Origin: Ampullaceana balthica
Taxonomy: Eukaryota; Mollusca; Gastropoda; Lymnaeidae
Length of the DNA: 64,000 bases
Assembly (NCBI GenBank): GCA_944989445.1
Contig: CALYLW010000133.1
Span: 1,819,829 to 1,883,828, forward strand
Reading direction: 5' to 3'
The position numbers were made by a program, and so were the translations under genes. The notes under the pieces are model-generated. The model worked only from the letters and a program-made list of their open reading frames with translations, was not told the origin of the DNA and made no database searches. Shown here piece after piece: positions 33,977 through 45,140 of this stretch. Position 1 is the first letter of the stretch. Every line of letters starts with the position of its first letter.

Positions 33977-34078
33977 TATTGCTGCCATGGTTCTAACACT
34001 TCGCTTACATATCACCTGCAAACCAAACATCCACTACAGTATCAGAAACTTCAGCTGAGACAATCTAAAGCTATGTGA
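33977..34078 (+). pseudogene. BED-type zinc finger fragment of a hAT transposase
   Basis: The frame with GGT at 33989 reads SNTSLTYHLQTKHPLQYQ. The H-x4-KHP layout with a preceding Ser/Thr-Ser-Leu is the second half of a BED finger, the DNA-binding domain at the N-terminus of hAT transposases. The first half, with its cysteines, cannot be followed with confidence. A TGA at 34076 ends the frame. Confidence 0.5.
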
Positions 34079-34175
34079 ACGATTCTTCAGCTCGGCTGGT
34101 TATATTGTCAATAAGACCCGCTCATCACTTGAACCAAATAATGTCAATACACTTGTCGTTTGCGTTGTTGGTTAA
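34071..34175 (+). pseudogene. hAT transposase C-terminal dimerisation fragment
   Basis: The frame reads LCERFFSSAGYIVNKTRSSL then EPNNVNTLVV and stops at 34173-34175. The motif ER-x-FS-x-AG-x-I-x-NKTRSSL-x-P-x-NVN is highly characteristic of ZBED/hAT transposases. The fragment starts mid-domain and lies in a different frame from the BED finger just upstream. Confidence 0.7.
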
Positions 34176-34699
34176 AAGATGTCATATAAAGAAGACATTC
34201 CAGTGTTATTTCGATTTTCGACAAGTATTTTAATTTTTTAAAATTAAATGTTACTTATAACACCATAAATTTCAACTTTTGACTTTAATAGAAATTAACG
34301 ATTATATATAATTTTTAAAAATTATTATATATATGCCAAAAAAATTATTAAAAAAATAAACGGAAGGATAACGTTTTTAAAAGTGCTAAAATCTGAAAAT
34401 GAAAATGTTGTTACCGGTTTAACACATCTTGGGAAGGTGTGGACCTGGTAGTTATTTAAAACAAAAACCTTAATGCGCCTTTATGCCCCACCCGTCCCAC
34501 AAACAAAGGGCCCGGCCGGTCACTTGCTGGCCTTGCATGCTTCAGTTTTATGCTAATTGAACCTTGGAGAATTCGTAAAAGATGTGCGCCTTTTGTTATA
34601 TCTCTCTCTAGTAACCATGATCCAATAATTTGAATCCTTACCATATAATCTAAATTAGAATGAGATTTGGTTCATCATTGATATTATGTTTCGCAGGTT

Positions 34700-35293
34700 C
34701 CAATATTCAGGTCACAGGTCCCATGTCCTATGTCTCAAATCGGAGGTCTCCGGTATCATGTTCTATGTCCCAGGTCCCAAAACACAGATCCTAGGTGTCA
34801 CGCTCTATTTCTAAAGTCTCAGGTCCCCGGTATCAGGTCCCAAGTCTCAGGTGCCAAGTATGAGGTCCCAAGTCGCAGGTCCCAAGTCTCAGGTCCCAAG
34901 TCTCAGGTCCCAAGTCTGAGGTCCCAAGTCTCATGTCCCAAGTCTCAGGTCCCAAGTCTGAGGTCCCAAGTCTCAGGTCCCAAGTCTCAGGTCCCAAGTG
35001 TCAGGTCCCAAGTCTCAGGTCCCAAGTCTCAGGTCCCAAGTCTCAGGTCCCAAGTCTCAGGTCCCAAGTCTCAGGTCCCAAGTCTCAGGTCCCAAGTCTC
35101 AGGTCCCAAGTCTCAGGTCCCAAGTCTCAGGTCCCAAGTCTCAGGTCCCAAGTCTCAGGTCCCAAGTCTCAGGTCCCAAGTCTCAGGTCCCAAGTCTCAG
35201 GTCCCAAGTCTCAGGTCCCAAGTCTCAGGTCCCAAGTCTCAGGTCCCAAGTCTCAGGTCCCAAGTCTCAGGTCCCAAGTCTCAGGTCCCAAGT
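34700..35293. repeat. 14-bp minisatellite with a decayed left edge
   Basis: The unit is AGGTCCCAAGTCTC, with about 31 clean copies from about 34855 to 35293. From 34700 to 34850 the same unit is recognisable but heavily mutated (AGGTCACAGGTCCCATGTCC, for example). Copies become more uniform to the right and the array stops abruptly at AAGTTAACC. Long + frames are repeat artefacts. Confidence 0.96.
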
Positions 35294-36030
35294 TAACCAA
35301 GAATGCGAAGGTCGCAAGCGTTCACAATTCATCATTCACAAGCCACGCACTCCAGCATTCCATCTCTCTCACATACCTGTTCAGAGAGAACAAAAACAGC
35401 AATTAGCATCTAACTATGGAGATCCAGTCCAGAATATGGAGCTCTTAAAAAAATAGTTTTTATCCGTGTGCCCCAAACTAACAATTTATGCGTATGTAAG
35501 ATGCTCACGCATGTACATAAACTTCTAAAAAAGCTATGCTACACTCTTTCTCTGTTTGTCATGTCGCATAATGTCTTGATATCATAATTTTTAAAGCTTC
35601 TTTCGTATTAATTTTTTAAGATTAAAAGTACTAACTCAGTTCAAATGTGTAAATTAATCAGTAAACATAAGCATGTACTTGGACAAAAATACACGAATCA
35701 GTTAAAATATACCTGCATCAATGACAGTGTATACATGCATCAATAACAGTGTTCATGAATCAGTTAAAATGTACAAGAATCAGTAAAAAGTACATGAAAG
35801 AGTTAAAATATACGTGAACAACTGCTGTGTAAATGAATGAGTTAAAATGTACGTGTTACTTGAATCAATCCAGGGGATATAACTCATAATTTTCACCCAC
35901 CCCTTGTTGTTGTAGTAGAATCTTCCGTCAACTGTTGTCTTTTTCAATGGTGACAACTTATTTATATCCCCTCACCCCACAGACTGCCCCCCCCCCAAGT
36001 GGTGGCTTGCATTTAAGAACGACACACGTC
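35294..36030. other. AT-rich spacer with a loose degenerate repeat
   Basis: Between about 35640 and 35860 a degenerate unit resembling CATGAATCAGTTAAAATGTA occurs about eight times with varying length, an old, decayed tandem array. Nothing else is recognised. Confidence 0.5.
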
Positions 36031-36039
36031 ATTCCGCCA

Positions 36040-36436
36040 TCCCAGAGATATCTCCACCACCATCCCAGGGATATATCTCCACCGCCATCCCAGGGATATC
36101 TCCACCGCCATCCCCGAGATATCTCCACCACCATCCCAGGGATATATCTTCACCGCCATCCCAGGGATATCTCCACCGCCATCCCAGAGATATCTCCACC
36201 ACCATCCCAGGGATATCTCCACCACCATCCCAGGGATATATCTCCACCGCCATCCCAGGGATATCTCCACCACCATCCCAGGGATATATCTCCACCGGCA
36301 TCCCAGGGATATCTCCACCGCCATCCCAGGGATATCTCCACCGCCATCCCAGGGATATATCTCCACCGCCATCCCAGGGATATCTCCACCGCCATCCCAG
36401 GGATATCTCCACCGCCATCCCAGGGATATATCTCCA
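36040..36436. repeat. 23/25-bp minisatellite, about 17 copies
   Basis: The unit is ATATCTCCACCGCCATCCCAGGG, with a second length class carrying ATATATCT (25 bp). The two lengths alternate irregularly. Changes CACCACC for CACCGCC and CAGAG for CAGGG also recur. Open frames on both strands result from the repeat. Confidence 0.96.
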
Positions 36437-36439
36437 CAT

Positions 36440-38400
36440 CTTCCATTATAAAGAAAACCACAAAGTTTCCCGACGTTCGCCCGCCAATCTCCGTCAACAC
36501 CCGGGCGTAAATGACGAGGGAAGATCACTACAAAACTATTGAATTACCTAGGATTGTCTCCCATGGATATAACACTTTTCTCGAAACGGATATCACCCAC
36601 CCCACCCCTATTTCCAACATTTTAGACTCACAGACGGACAAACAGACTGAGGAGCAGATGATATCTACACCCTTTTGTCCGAAGAATATACACGCACACC
36701 CAGGCTTATATCCACTGGGGGGGGGGCGTGCAGTGGGGATGAGTTGAGCGGCGCCCTCGTCTTCTCCCTTTCAATGCCCCCACAAATATTTCTTGGAATG
36801 CCGGCCACTATTTGTTTGCTGACGCCAGTGGACTCCCCACAACGGTGTCTCGTCGGGACAATGCCCGTGAAATATTATTTTTTTGTATGTCACCCGAATC
36901 TATCCGGTTAGTCGCCCGCGGGGCTTGTTTTGGCTTCGCACCGGAATCCCCAAACAGACGCGATTGTTGTCCGGCTCTTCTTTCTACCGTAACGGCGAGG
37001 CTCGCACATCGTTGTTTACTTTCAACGGAGCATCAATCAAATAGGAAGGAGGGGGTTTGAGGTAGGAGGAGGACGCCACTAGGGCGCCCCCACGATCTTT
37101 CTGTTTTTTTGTCCCCGGATGAAGACGATAGCCAAACAATCGAAATAATTAATGTACAGAATGCCCCACGTATTATTGTAGTCCAGAGATTGAGGCGCTA
37201 TCTACTTCGTCTTAATCACTCCTCACAAAACACACTGTCCCCCCCCCCTATCCGGGCCATCCCTACCCGCCACCAATGAAATCTACCTCCCCCACCCGTC
37301 TTCAAACTGCAAACCCACCACCGCCACGCCCCTGCCCGCCAATTCTTCCAAATCCAAATCGTTTTGCTGAAATCCTCATCCTACCACACAGGGCCGTAAA
37401 AAAGAATTGTCCATAATTTAACTAAGGGATTTGTCGCAAGGGAAACAATTCAAGGGGAGCTTATTCCTGATGTACGGCAGTTTTAATCTCTCCCATCAGT
37501 CGATTTTTTTCTCTTTCTTTTGGTGGTGAACATTTGAAATACTGGAGACACTGAGCTGACAGCTAGTTTTCGGAGGGAAATTATCTTTAATCATTTACTA
37601 AAGCAGGCGCCCTCGTCTAACGGCAGCAGCGAGCACTCGCTCGGCTCTCGTGTCGTGGAAATAAATTCTCGGCAATGAAAATTTTCGCTTAAGTCACTAA
37701 TGTTCATCCCATTTTTCAGATTCAAACAGGAACAGGGGGAGGAGGGGGAGGAGGGGGCTGCGGGGGAGGAGGGGGAGGAGGGGGAGGAGGGGGCTGCGGG
37801 AGAGATAATTCTTATTTTATTCCAACCATTCTTCTTCATCAACCGTGCCAAAAGCCTGGGATTTAAATTCATCTTTGTTTAATGTTTGAGCTTGGAAAAG
37901 ACGAAGTGATTAGCAGGGCAGCGAAAGCAACAACACAAAAATGGGGTAATCAGGGCATATTAAAAAACAAAAATACATTTTAAAACCTGTCAGCTGATGT
38001 AGCGATGGTATATTGTTACCTCCCTGTATAAGTGGAGGGAGACAATCTGCTCAAGTGTTTATTAATTGACGTCAGATTACCTCCCTCCATCTATTGTTCT
38101 TATGCGGCTCATCACCGAGGTTTATCTGCCAGATAATTTCAAACAAGGAACCAAAACCCATCAACGGGAGATGTCACTCAACGTAAACCAAAACCCATCA
38201 ACGGTAAATACCACTCAACGTCAACAACCGTGTCGCAGTTGGTGTCGTTTCGTACACCGCGTTCAGCGTCACGCCGTGGTGACGTAATCATTATAAACTA
38301 GACTTTTGGACTACTGAAGAGCACTGAAAAGAAAGTTCTCTACCCAGGCTCATACATTTTGTATGGTGTCTAAGATGATTCAATGATGTAGAGTACGAAA
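36440..38400. other. non-repetitive intron island, 2 kb
   Basis: No gene is recognised. Sub-features are a poly-G run at 36718-36727, a poly-C run at 37241-37249, the purine tract at 37735-37802 and a short direct repeat (CCAAAACCCATCAACGG) at 38151-38203. Stretches at 36770-37070 and 37560-37700 have balanced composition and could hold conserved non-coding sequence, which cannot be judged from one genome. Confidence 0.4.
37735..37802 (+). repeat. GGGGGAGGA purine tract (quadruplex-prone)
   Basis: Repeated GGAGGAGGGGG runs with two CTGCGGG interruptions give many closely spaced G-runs on the + strand. The tract could form a G-quadruplex or triplex. The Glu-Gly and Ser-Pro frames across it are by-products. 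Confidence 0.85.
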
Positions 38401-38405
38401 TACAA

Positions 38406-40058
38406 ACAATCAGCAGCACTACCCTACACTAATCTCTCGTTTGGTGATGTTACAATCAGCAGCACTACCCTACACTAATCTCTCGTTTGGTGATGTTACA
38501 ATCAGCAGCACTACATTACACTAATCTCTCGTTTGGTGATGTTACAATCAGCAGCACTACATTACACTAATCTCTCGTTTGGGTGATGTTCCAATCAGCA
38601 GCACTACCCTACACTAATCTCTCGTTTGGTGATGTTACAATCAGCAGCACTACCCTACACTAATCTCTCGTTTGGTGATGTTACAATCAGCAGCACTACA
38701 TTACACTAATCTCTCGTTTGGTGATGTTACAATCAGCAGCACTACATTACACTAATCTCTCGTTTGGTGATGTTACAATCAGCAGCACTACATTACACTA
38801 ATCTCTCGTTTGGTGATGTTACAATCAGCAGCACTACCCTACACTAATCTCTCGTTTGGTGATGTTACAATCAGCAGCACTACATTACACTAATCTCTCG
38901 TTTGGTGATGTTACAATCAGCAGCACTACATTACACTAATCTCTCGTTTGGTGATGTTACAATCAGCAGCACTACATTACACTAATCTCTCGTTTGGTGA
39001 TGTTACAATCAGCAGCACTACCCTACACTAATCTCTCGTTTGGTGATGTTACAATCAGCAGCACTACATTACACTAATCTCTCGTTTGGTGATGTTACAA
39101 TCAGCAGCACTACATTACACTAATCTCTCGTTTGGTGATGTTACAATCAGCAGCACTACATTACACTAATCTCTCGTTTGGTGATGTTACAATCAGCAGC
39201 ACTACATTACACTAATCTCTCGTTTGGTGATGTTACAATCAGCAGCACTACATTACACTAATCTCTCGTTTGGTGATGTAACAATCAGCAGCACTACATT
39301 ACACTAATCTCTCGTTTGGTGATGTTACAATCAGCAGCACTACATTACACTAATCTCTCGTTTGGTGATGTTACAATCAGCAGCACTACATTACACTAAT
39401 CTCTCGTTTGGTGATGTTACAATCAGCAGCACTACATTACACTAATCTCTCGTTTGGTGATGTTACAATCAGCAGTCACTACATTACACTCATCTCTCGT
39501 TTGGGGATGTTACAATCAGCAGCACTACATTACACTCATCTCTCGTTTGGTGATGTTACAATCAGCAGCACTACATTACACTCATCTCTCGTTTGGTGAT
39601 GTTACAATCAGCAGCACTACATTACACTCATCTCTCGTTTGGTGATGTAACAATCAGCAGCACTACATTACACTAATCTCTCGTTTGGTGATGTTACAAT
39701 CTGCAGCACTACATTACACTAATCTCTCGTTTGGTGATGTAACAATCAGCAGCACTACATTACACTAATCTCTCGTTTGGGGATGTTACAATCAGCAGCA
39801 CTACATTACACTAATCTCTCGTTTGGGGATGTTACAATCAGCAGCACTACATTACACTAATCTCTCGTTTGGTGATGTTACAATCAGCAGCACTACTTAC
39901 ACTAATCTCTCGTTTGGTGATGTTACAATCAGCAGCACTACATTACACTAATCTCTCGTTTGGTGATGTTACAATCAGCAGCACTACATTACACTCATCT
40001 CTCGTTTGGTGATGTTACAATCAGCAGCACTACATTACACTCATCTCTCGTTTGGTGA
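38406..40058. repeat. 46-bp minisatellite, about 36 copies
   Basis: The unit is ACAATCAGCAGCACTACATT, ACACTAATCTCTCGTTTGGT and GATGTT. Variant units have TACCCTAC for TACATTAC (left part), ACTCATC for ACTAATC (about 39490-39640 and the last units), GATGTAAC and TTTGGGGATG. Variants cluster by position, showing block duplication. The right end runs directly into LINE-like coding sequence. Confidence 0.97.
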
Positions 40059-40094
40059 TGCGCTCGTGTGGTACATTGATGGAAGGGCATCGCA

Positions 40095-40285
40095 TTGATT
40101 GCAAGAACTGACCTCAAAACATGTTTCTCTGAAAGGACAAGCGTTCCTGTGCACTTTACAAAGTCACTTCTGACAGTTCCCGGGGTGACAACTTTCGAGA
40201 CAACTGCGCCAAAAGAATTGAACAGTCTTCCCAAATCATCTGTGAACACAAAGAAACATTTTAGTACAATTTCATTACTTTTTTA
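40095..40285 (+). pseudogene. LINE reverse-transcriptase ORF, C-terminal scrap
   Basis: The frame encodes SLLTVPGVTTFETTAPKELN then SLPKSSVN and ends LLF-stop. The pattern VP-x-T-x-F-x2-APK-x-LNSLP followed by a basic stretch and a final LF is the conserved end of many CR1/jockey/RTE-type ORF2 proteins. An A/T-rich stretch follows, as expected at a LINE 3' end. Only about 60 residues remain, no catalytic part is present, and the left side is cut by the 46-bp array. Confidence 0.45.
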
Positions 40286-40387
40286 AAATAATTTTTTTAA
40301 TTTATTTATTAATTTTAGAAAAAAATTTAAGCTAAGTTCTGAAGAACAGAACGCGGGGATCATGGGTGGACAATTAGCGCCATAAAT

Positions 40388-40515
40388 AAAACCACCACCA
40401 TCACCATCACCACCACCATCATCACCACCACCATCACCACCACCATCACCATCACCACCACCACCATCACCATCACCATCACCATTATCATCATCACCAC
40501 CATCATCATCATTAT
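40388..40515. repeat. (CAC/CAT)n trinucleotide tract
   Basis: Imperfect CACCAT and CACCAC triplets run for about 130 bp. The minus-strand frame reads Met/Val repeats and is not a gene. Confidence 0.95.
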
Positions 40516-40828
40516 ATTAATTGATGAGTTCTTTCTTTCGGAGCTAACTGTCAATGATGACTTCAATGGTATTTTTTGGTGGAGTTGCTGCTATAAGAAT
40601 TGAGGTCACATCAAACACGAAAGCTGACCTTTCAACTGCCGAGGTCTTTTGAGTTCAATTTTCACTCGTACCCCCCTCCTCCCCCACCCCAGTTACAAGC
40701 GGTGACCGACTGCACAGCCAATGGCGTCGTTGAGCGAATCAAACGTTTCGTTTTAAGTTCTCATATCAGCCGTCTGAATGAACCAACAAACTTGTTTCAC
40801 TTGGCAACTATCAATAGGAAGAAGAAAG

Positions 40829-40842
40829 AGTGAGTGAGTGAG

Positions 40843-40914
<72 letters not shown>
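40829..40914. repeat. (GA)n dinucleotide tract
   Basis: GAGT and GTGT repeats lead into about 65 bp of GA repeats with one GG interruption. Confidence 0.95.
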
Positions 40915-42110
40915 AATAAAAAAGGGAGAGTGTTCTCCCCAGCCATACTGCAGACGATAATCAAATAAGCATTTGAAATTTAAATATGGCGGGTTGTTGC
41001 TATTATCAGCACAACTTCCGGTTGTTTTGGGGGCTTTTTGTTAAAGGAACGGGTGGCCCGGGCGGGCAGGGAGGGGTGGCGGGGCGTGGATAGAATGACT
41101 TTCACCCGTACCCACCTCCCATGCAGTCCCCTCCCCCACCTGTAACAAAACATCAGAATAAATCTCAGGGCGGCTAACAACATGCCACCAACACAAGTTG
41201 TGATGTGATTGTCCGTAAACTCAAGTGACGATTGTCAACGGTGGAGTAAAATAACATGGCTTCCGGTCACCTGCTTGCATTTTGGTGACGATGAGTCGCT
41301 TCTTCTCGTGTCACACATTCGTTTAGGGGAAAACCCCTTCACAGTCCCTCACTGCCAATGTCAGATGACAATCACTTTGGCCTTTTCCGCAGCCTATTAA
41401 AAAGGTTCCATTTTATTTTTAAAGCACCATGTGAGTTAGAGTTCGGATATTTCTTTTAAATCGCCTTTTATTATTTAACAGCGAACTTTGAATGGTACAT
41501 TATTTATTCACTGGAGTGGATACATTTTTTTCTTTCTTTTAAAAAAAAATGTTATTTATTGTTGGTTGTTTTTTTTCTTTCTCGAAAGTAAATCAAGTTT
41601 ATTATTCAAGGAGATTGTTGGCTTTATGAATACTCATCGAACTATTTATTAACCATTTATACTAATTAGTGTTGAAGTCTATTCCCACACAACATCTATA
41701 TCCTTCGAAATGGCGGCTGTTTGTATTCGTCATTATGTTTATTCTTCAATCTTAAAATGAACCTCATGAGTTGTCATGGAAACATCTGGGCCCTCCCCCT
41801 CCCTCCCCCAGTTTAGTATGCAATAGAACCTGTAAAGGTTATAGAAGACTTAGTTATTTCTTTGCCCAGATCGGATTAGCGACACCTAGTCTTTGCTTTC
41901 CTTGCGCCCCTGGTCAGTGGTCGTCCCTTTGGTCTCTGATGTTGTACACCCGTCACGTCCTGCTAACAGATCTGTCAATCACTTGACGTGGGATTAGGGT
42001 AAAAAAGGCCAAGACACAGGGACCCGATCATGTGCGTGATTGTCCACTTTTGGTCTGTGGTTCTCCTTCATGTGGTGCTGTGGTTGTCTACCCCTGGTGC
42101 TCTTATCTCC
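40915..42110. other. non-repetitive intron stretch with a YY1-like site
   Basis: The sequence is unique. GAAATGGCGGC at 41707-41717 fits the YY1 consensus. A C-rich stretch lies at 41790-41812. Short open frames have no recognised domain. Confidence 0.35.
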
Positions 42111-42388
42111 TTATCTTATCAATACAGACGCTCCTTCTATGCAGAAGATAATTGCGTCCACAGACCATGAGAGATGATCTGTTGGCAAGAGATGCAGCGT
42201 TCACAGTCCACGGCTTTGTGGGTTCCATGCATTACCCAGCCGCCTAACTAGTGTTAGGTACCCATCCGGAGCTGGGTCCCTCAGGGACGCCTTAGGCCCC
42301 GGGAACAAATCCTTGCCTTGACATGGATTCGAACCCGTGACCATCGGTACGCCAGTCGAGCACGCTGCCACTCGACCACCGTGTCCCC
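42111..42388 (-). mobile_element. tRNA-derived SINE, near full length, reverse orientation
   Basis: This is the same family as 30389-30683. On the minus strand it has the A-box-like GGTGGTCGAGTGGC (42367-42380), the B-box GGTTCGAATCC (complement of 42325-42335), the GTTAGGCGGCTGGGTAATGC body and a GATAAGGAGATAAG tail. A few substitutions separate the two copies. Confidence 0.85.
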
Positions 42389-42621
42389 TAAATGTTTTAC
42401 TGGATTTCCTGGGTAGGGGGGGAACGAAAAAATATTAGTATTTTGTCAATTTCTCGCCAACGATAGCATCTCTCGGGTTGAAACAAACACCAAAAAAATA
42501 GCTAATAATATTTATAACAATCAATGGGGAAGGAATTTTTGACAAATCTCTTTTCTTTCGACTCCCGTAATTTTAGCAGCAATTTTTAGATAGCAATTGT
42601 TTTGTTTCTTTTCTTAATTAT

Positions 42622-42653
42622 TGATTTGAAATGACTTTTAATGTAATCTAGAA
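42622..42653. repeat. paralogous empty site of the adjacent element
   Basis: The block ending TTTTAATGTAATCTAGAA matches, base for base, the left flank of the inserted element (to 42800) joined to its right flank (43331-43358). It shows that the locus carried a short duplication before the element inserted into the second copy. Confidence 0.75.
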
Positions 42654-42800
42654 GGATAGTTAATGGGGTTTTTCCGCTTTGTGAATGCTAATGTTTGATT
42701 GGTTCGCGGTGCGCATTATATTGACACATTCTTGGTGTGATATAGCGTGAGGGGATATGACGTCAACTTTTTTTAAACTTCAGAATTACTGATTTGAAAT

Positions 42801-43329
42801 CAGGGGCGGATTAAGACTGCATGGGGCCCCTGGGTGCAATTCAAACTGGGGCCCTATCCAGTCAGTGTACCTTTAGATAAAATGATTGCTAGCTGCTAAT
42901 ATAAGACTGTAACTTGTAAATATTCATCCAAAATGATTATTCATGAAAAAAACGAACACGAAGAAATAACTTTTTGCCGGTATCCTAAAATTGAGTGTAA
43001 AAGACAAATTAAAAAATTAAAAAATCAAATGAAAAAAAAATTCACTACCCACTCGGGGATCGATCCCGCTACCGCTTGCATTACAAGCCTTAGTACTTCT
43101 AATTCGGCCGTATATATATAATATTCTTTAATAATTTCTGTTATGGAGTCTATCGTGTCGGAAAAGAGATCATTTCAATGGATTAGATGTTATTAATTTA
43201 TCATATTTTCAGCATTCATATATACATTTGTCCACATTTATTATAAAATAAGCTAAGTTTGGGGGCCCCTAAATCATCGGGGGCCCTTGGCTTTAGTCCG
43301 TTCAGCCCCCCCCCCTTAATCTGCCATAG
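42801..43329 (+). mobile_element. hAT-like non-autonomous element (MITE), 0.53 kb
   Basis: The left end is CAGGGGCGGATTAAG. The right end, reverse complemented, is CTATGGCAGATTAAG, an imperfect inverted pair. The flanks TTTGAAAT (42793-42800) and CTTGAAAT (43330-43337) agree at 7 of 8 positions, fitting the 8-bp duplication of hAT elements. The GGGGCCC-rich arms are shared with 18539-18780. The middle is unrelated AT-rich DNA with a tRNA-like segment at 43043-43112. No transposase is encoded. Confidence 0.7.
43043..43112 (-). mobile_element. tRNA-like segment (possible SINE head) inside the MITE
   Basis: The minus strand reads GGCCGAATTAGAAGTACTAA, an A-box-like start, then GGCTTGTAATGCAAGC, which can form an anticodon-type hairpin. 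GCGGGATCGATCCCCG follows as a T-arm with a B-box-like core. A T/A-rich stretch lies beyond. The D-arm is poor and no acceptor stem closes, so this is a tRNA pseudogene or SINE head rather than a working tRNA. Confidence 0.4.
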
Positions 43330-43359
43330 CTTGAAATGACTTTTAATGTAATCTAGAAT

Positions 43360-45130
43360 GATTTCTCTTGAATAAAAAAATCGGAAATTCTTTTGTTGGA
43401 AATTGCGTTTAAATACTCATTCGAGTTTTTATTACTTGTTTTTCGATTAGAGCGGAATCTAGGGAACAAATTTGTCATCCCGTGAACATGCACGTGCGTT
43501 TGAACACAAAAAGATGAAACCTTTTGTCTGAGATATTTTTGCATCAAAGTGCACGGGATCTGAACTGTCAAATAACTGTAGCAAAATGATGGGAGAGGAC
43601 CGGTGAGCTATCGTTTTGTTTGGGATTTTTCAAAATTTCTATAAGGGGCAAATACACTACAGCGTGCTGCTGGAGGGCCCTCAAAGCTTTGTCACACGCC
43701 GTAGACACAACCACACACTGACCAATACACTGACCAATACAGTGACCCCGGACTCCCAGGGTTCAAAGAGGGACAAACTTTCACCCCCTCCCCCCCCCCG
43801 ACGGCCACGGACACACAGACCGGGGGTAAATGGGGACAACAGCTGATGTTTGGCGTGTGGGGTGGGGGAAGGGGGGACTGCACCCAAGGACACAAATAGA
43901 TGCAGCACCGGACTCCCGACAACAAAGGGCGCCCCCGCCCTGAAAGGGACAGTGAAGAAAACTAATGAAAATCTGCATGCAAACATAATAGATCTGTTGG
44001 AAGGATGTTTGTGTGTGTGTGGGGGGGGGGATGAATGTGAGCCGCAGACTGGACGGGCTATTCAAGCGGACAAAATAGACCACAACGGTGGACCAACCCG
44101 AGACCCACTGCACCGCCCTCAAACCTCCAAATCATTCATCACAATGTCCGGACATTTAGACAAGGGCCCTTTGACCATCAACTACGTACTTTTCTCTACC
44201 CGACCCCCCCCCCACGGGGGCCAACTTATAGCCTATCAGAGCCTTTAATAATGGGGCATCTATTAGAAGACAACAATTTCCAGAACATAATGGGACTGAC
44301 ACACCGTGGGAATGTTGTGTTCAAACCATAAGAAATTGTTTGTCTAAAGTTGTCAAAAGTATGACAAAAACTAATTTTATTATAGATCTATAATTTTTTC
44401 TTTTCAATGATGCTTGATAAATTTATAAGCAAATTGCAAAATAATAATTATAATAAGAATAATCAAAATGAGAAGAAGAAGAAAAATAAGAAAAATAAGA
44501 AAAATAAAAGTTGTTTTAATGACAATTATGACAAGTTTAAATTACCCTTTTCTAGTATAGCTATCAGACTATCAGTAACAATACCTTTTGTTTATAATGG
44601 GCAGCGGTAATATAACCTTAGCCTATCGTTTCCTTCAGTGGTGTTACTTTTGACGATCGTGGTGACCAGTAATATTACCTTTGTCTGTTGACCCTGGGTC
44701 TTGAGGTCGGCGGGCCGCTGACCAGACACGAGATCCCGAACTGTGAGAACCTACAATTAAATACGGACGACATCGGCCGTGAGAAAATACTTATCTCCCT
44801 TTATTGGAACCCTTCCAAACGATCCCAGGCCCGGAAACCAGGTTATTTTTCATCTGTCAGGGACCCCATTATTTTACAGCCACTTACTCCCGCCCCTCCT
44901 TATATCCCCCCCCCCACACTTTCATTTTCTCCTTTCCCCTTGCTTTCTCTTTTAGCCCCATTCACTCTCAGTGGAGGAGTTTTTCATTTCATCCAGGATG
45001 CGTTGTCTCCCTTCAATCATTTGTACGGGGAACAACAAAGGGTCAAACAACAGTTAAAGGGTCAACTGATACGTGAGTTGAATGGCTGGACAAGTTCACA
45101 CGTTAATTCCTGGCTCGGCTGGACCCGAGG
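43360..45130. other. intron stretch without recognised genes
   Basis: Mixed sequence with poly-C or poly-G runs at 43789-43799, 44021-44030 and 44908-44916, and an A-rich AAGAAGAAAAATAAG tract at 44470-44512. Overlapping short frames on both strands at 43680-44250 have no domain and use low-complexity Pro/Gly-rich sequence. Confidence 0.4.
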
Positions 45131-45140
45131 TACTTAGGGC

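Larger units (their letters stand above)
33550..34310 (+). mobile_element. internally deleted hAT-family transposon relic
   Basis: The left side (33560-33625) is full of ACGATTAATCG and CGATTAA inverted motifs. A similar TTAACGATTATATATAAT motif occurs near 34296. Between them lie a BED-finger fragment (33977-34078) and a hAT dimerisation-domain fragment (34071-34175) in different frames, only about 20 codons apart. A complete hAT transposase would have several hundred residues between these two domains, so the core is deleted. The outer boundaries are estimates. I could not define target duplications because a TA microsatellite abuts the left side. Confidence 0.55.

Noticed and set aside
43681..44248. 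Set of 77-132-codon frames on both strands
   Set aside because: They overlap each other, are Pro/Gly-rich from C/G runs and show no domain or splice context.
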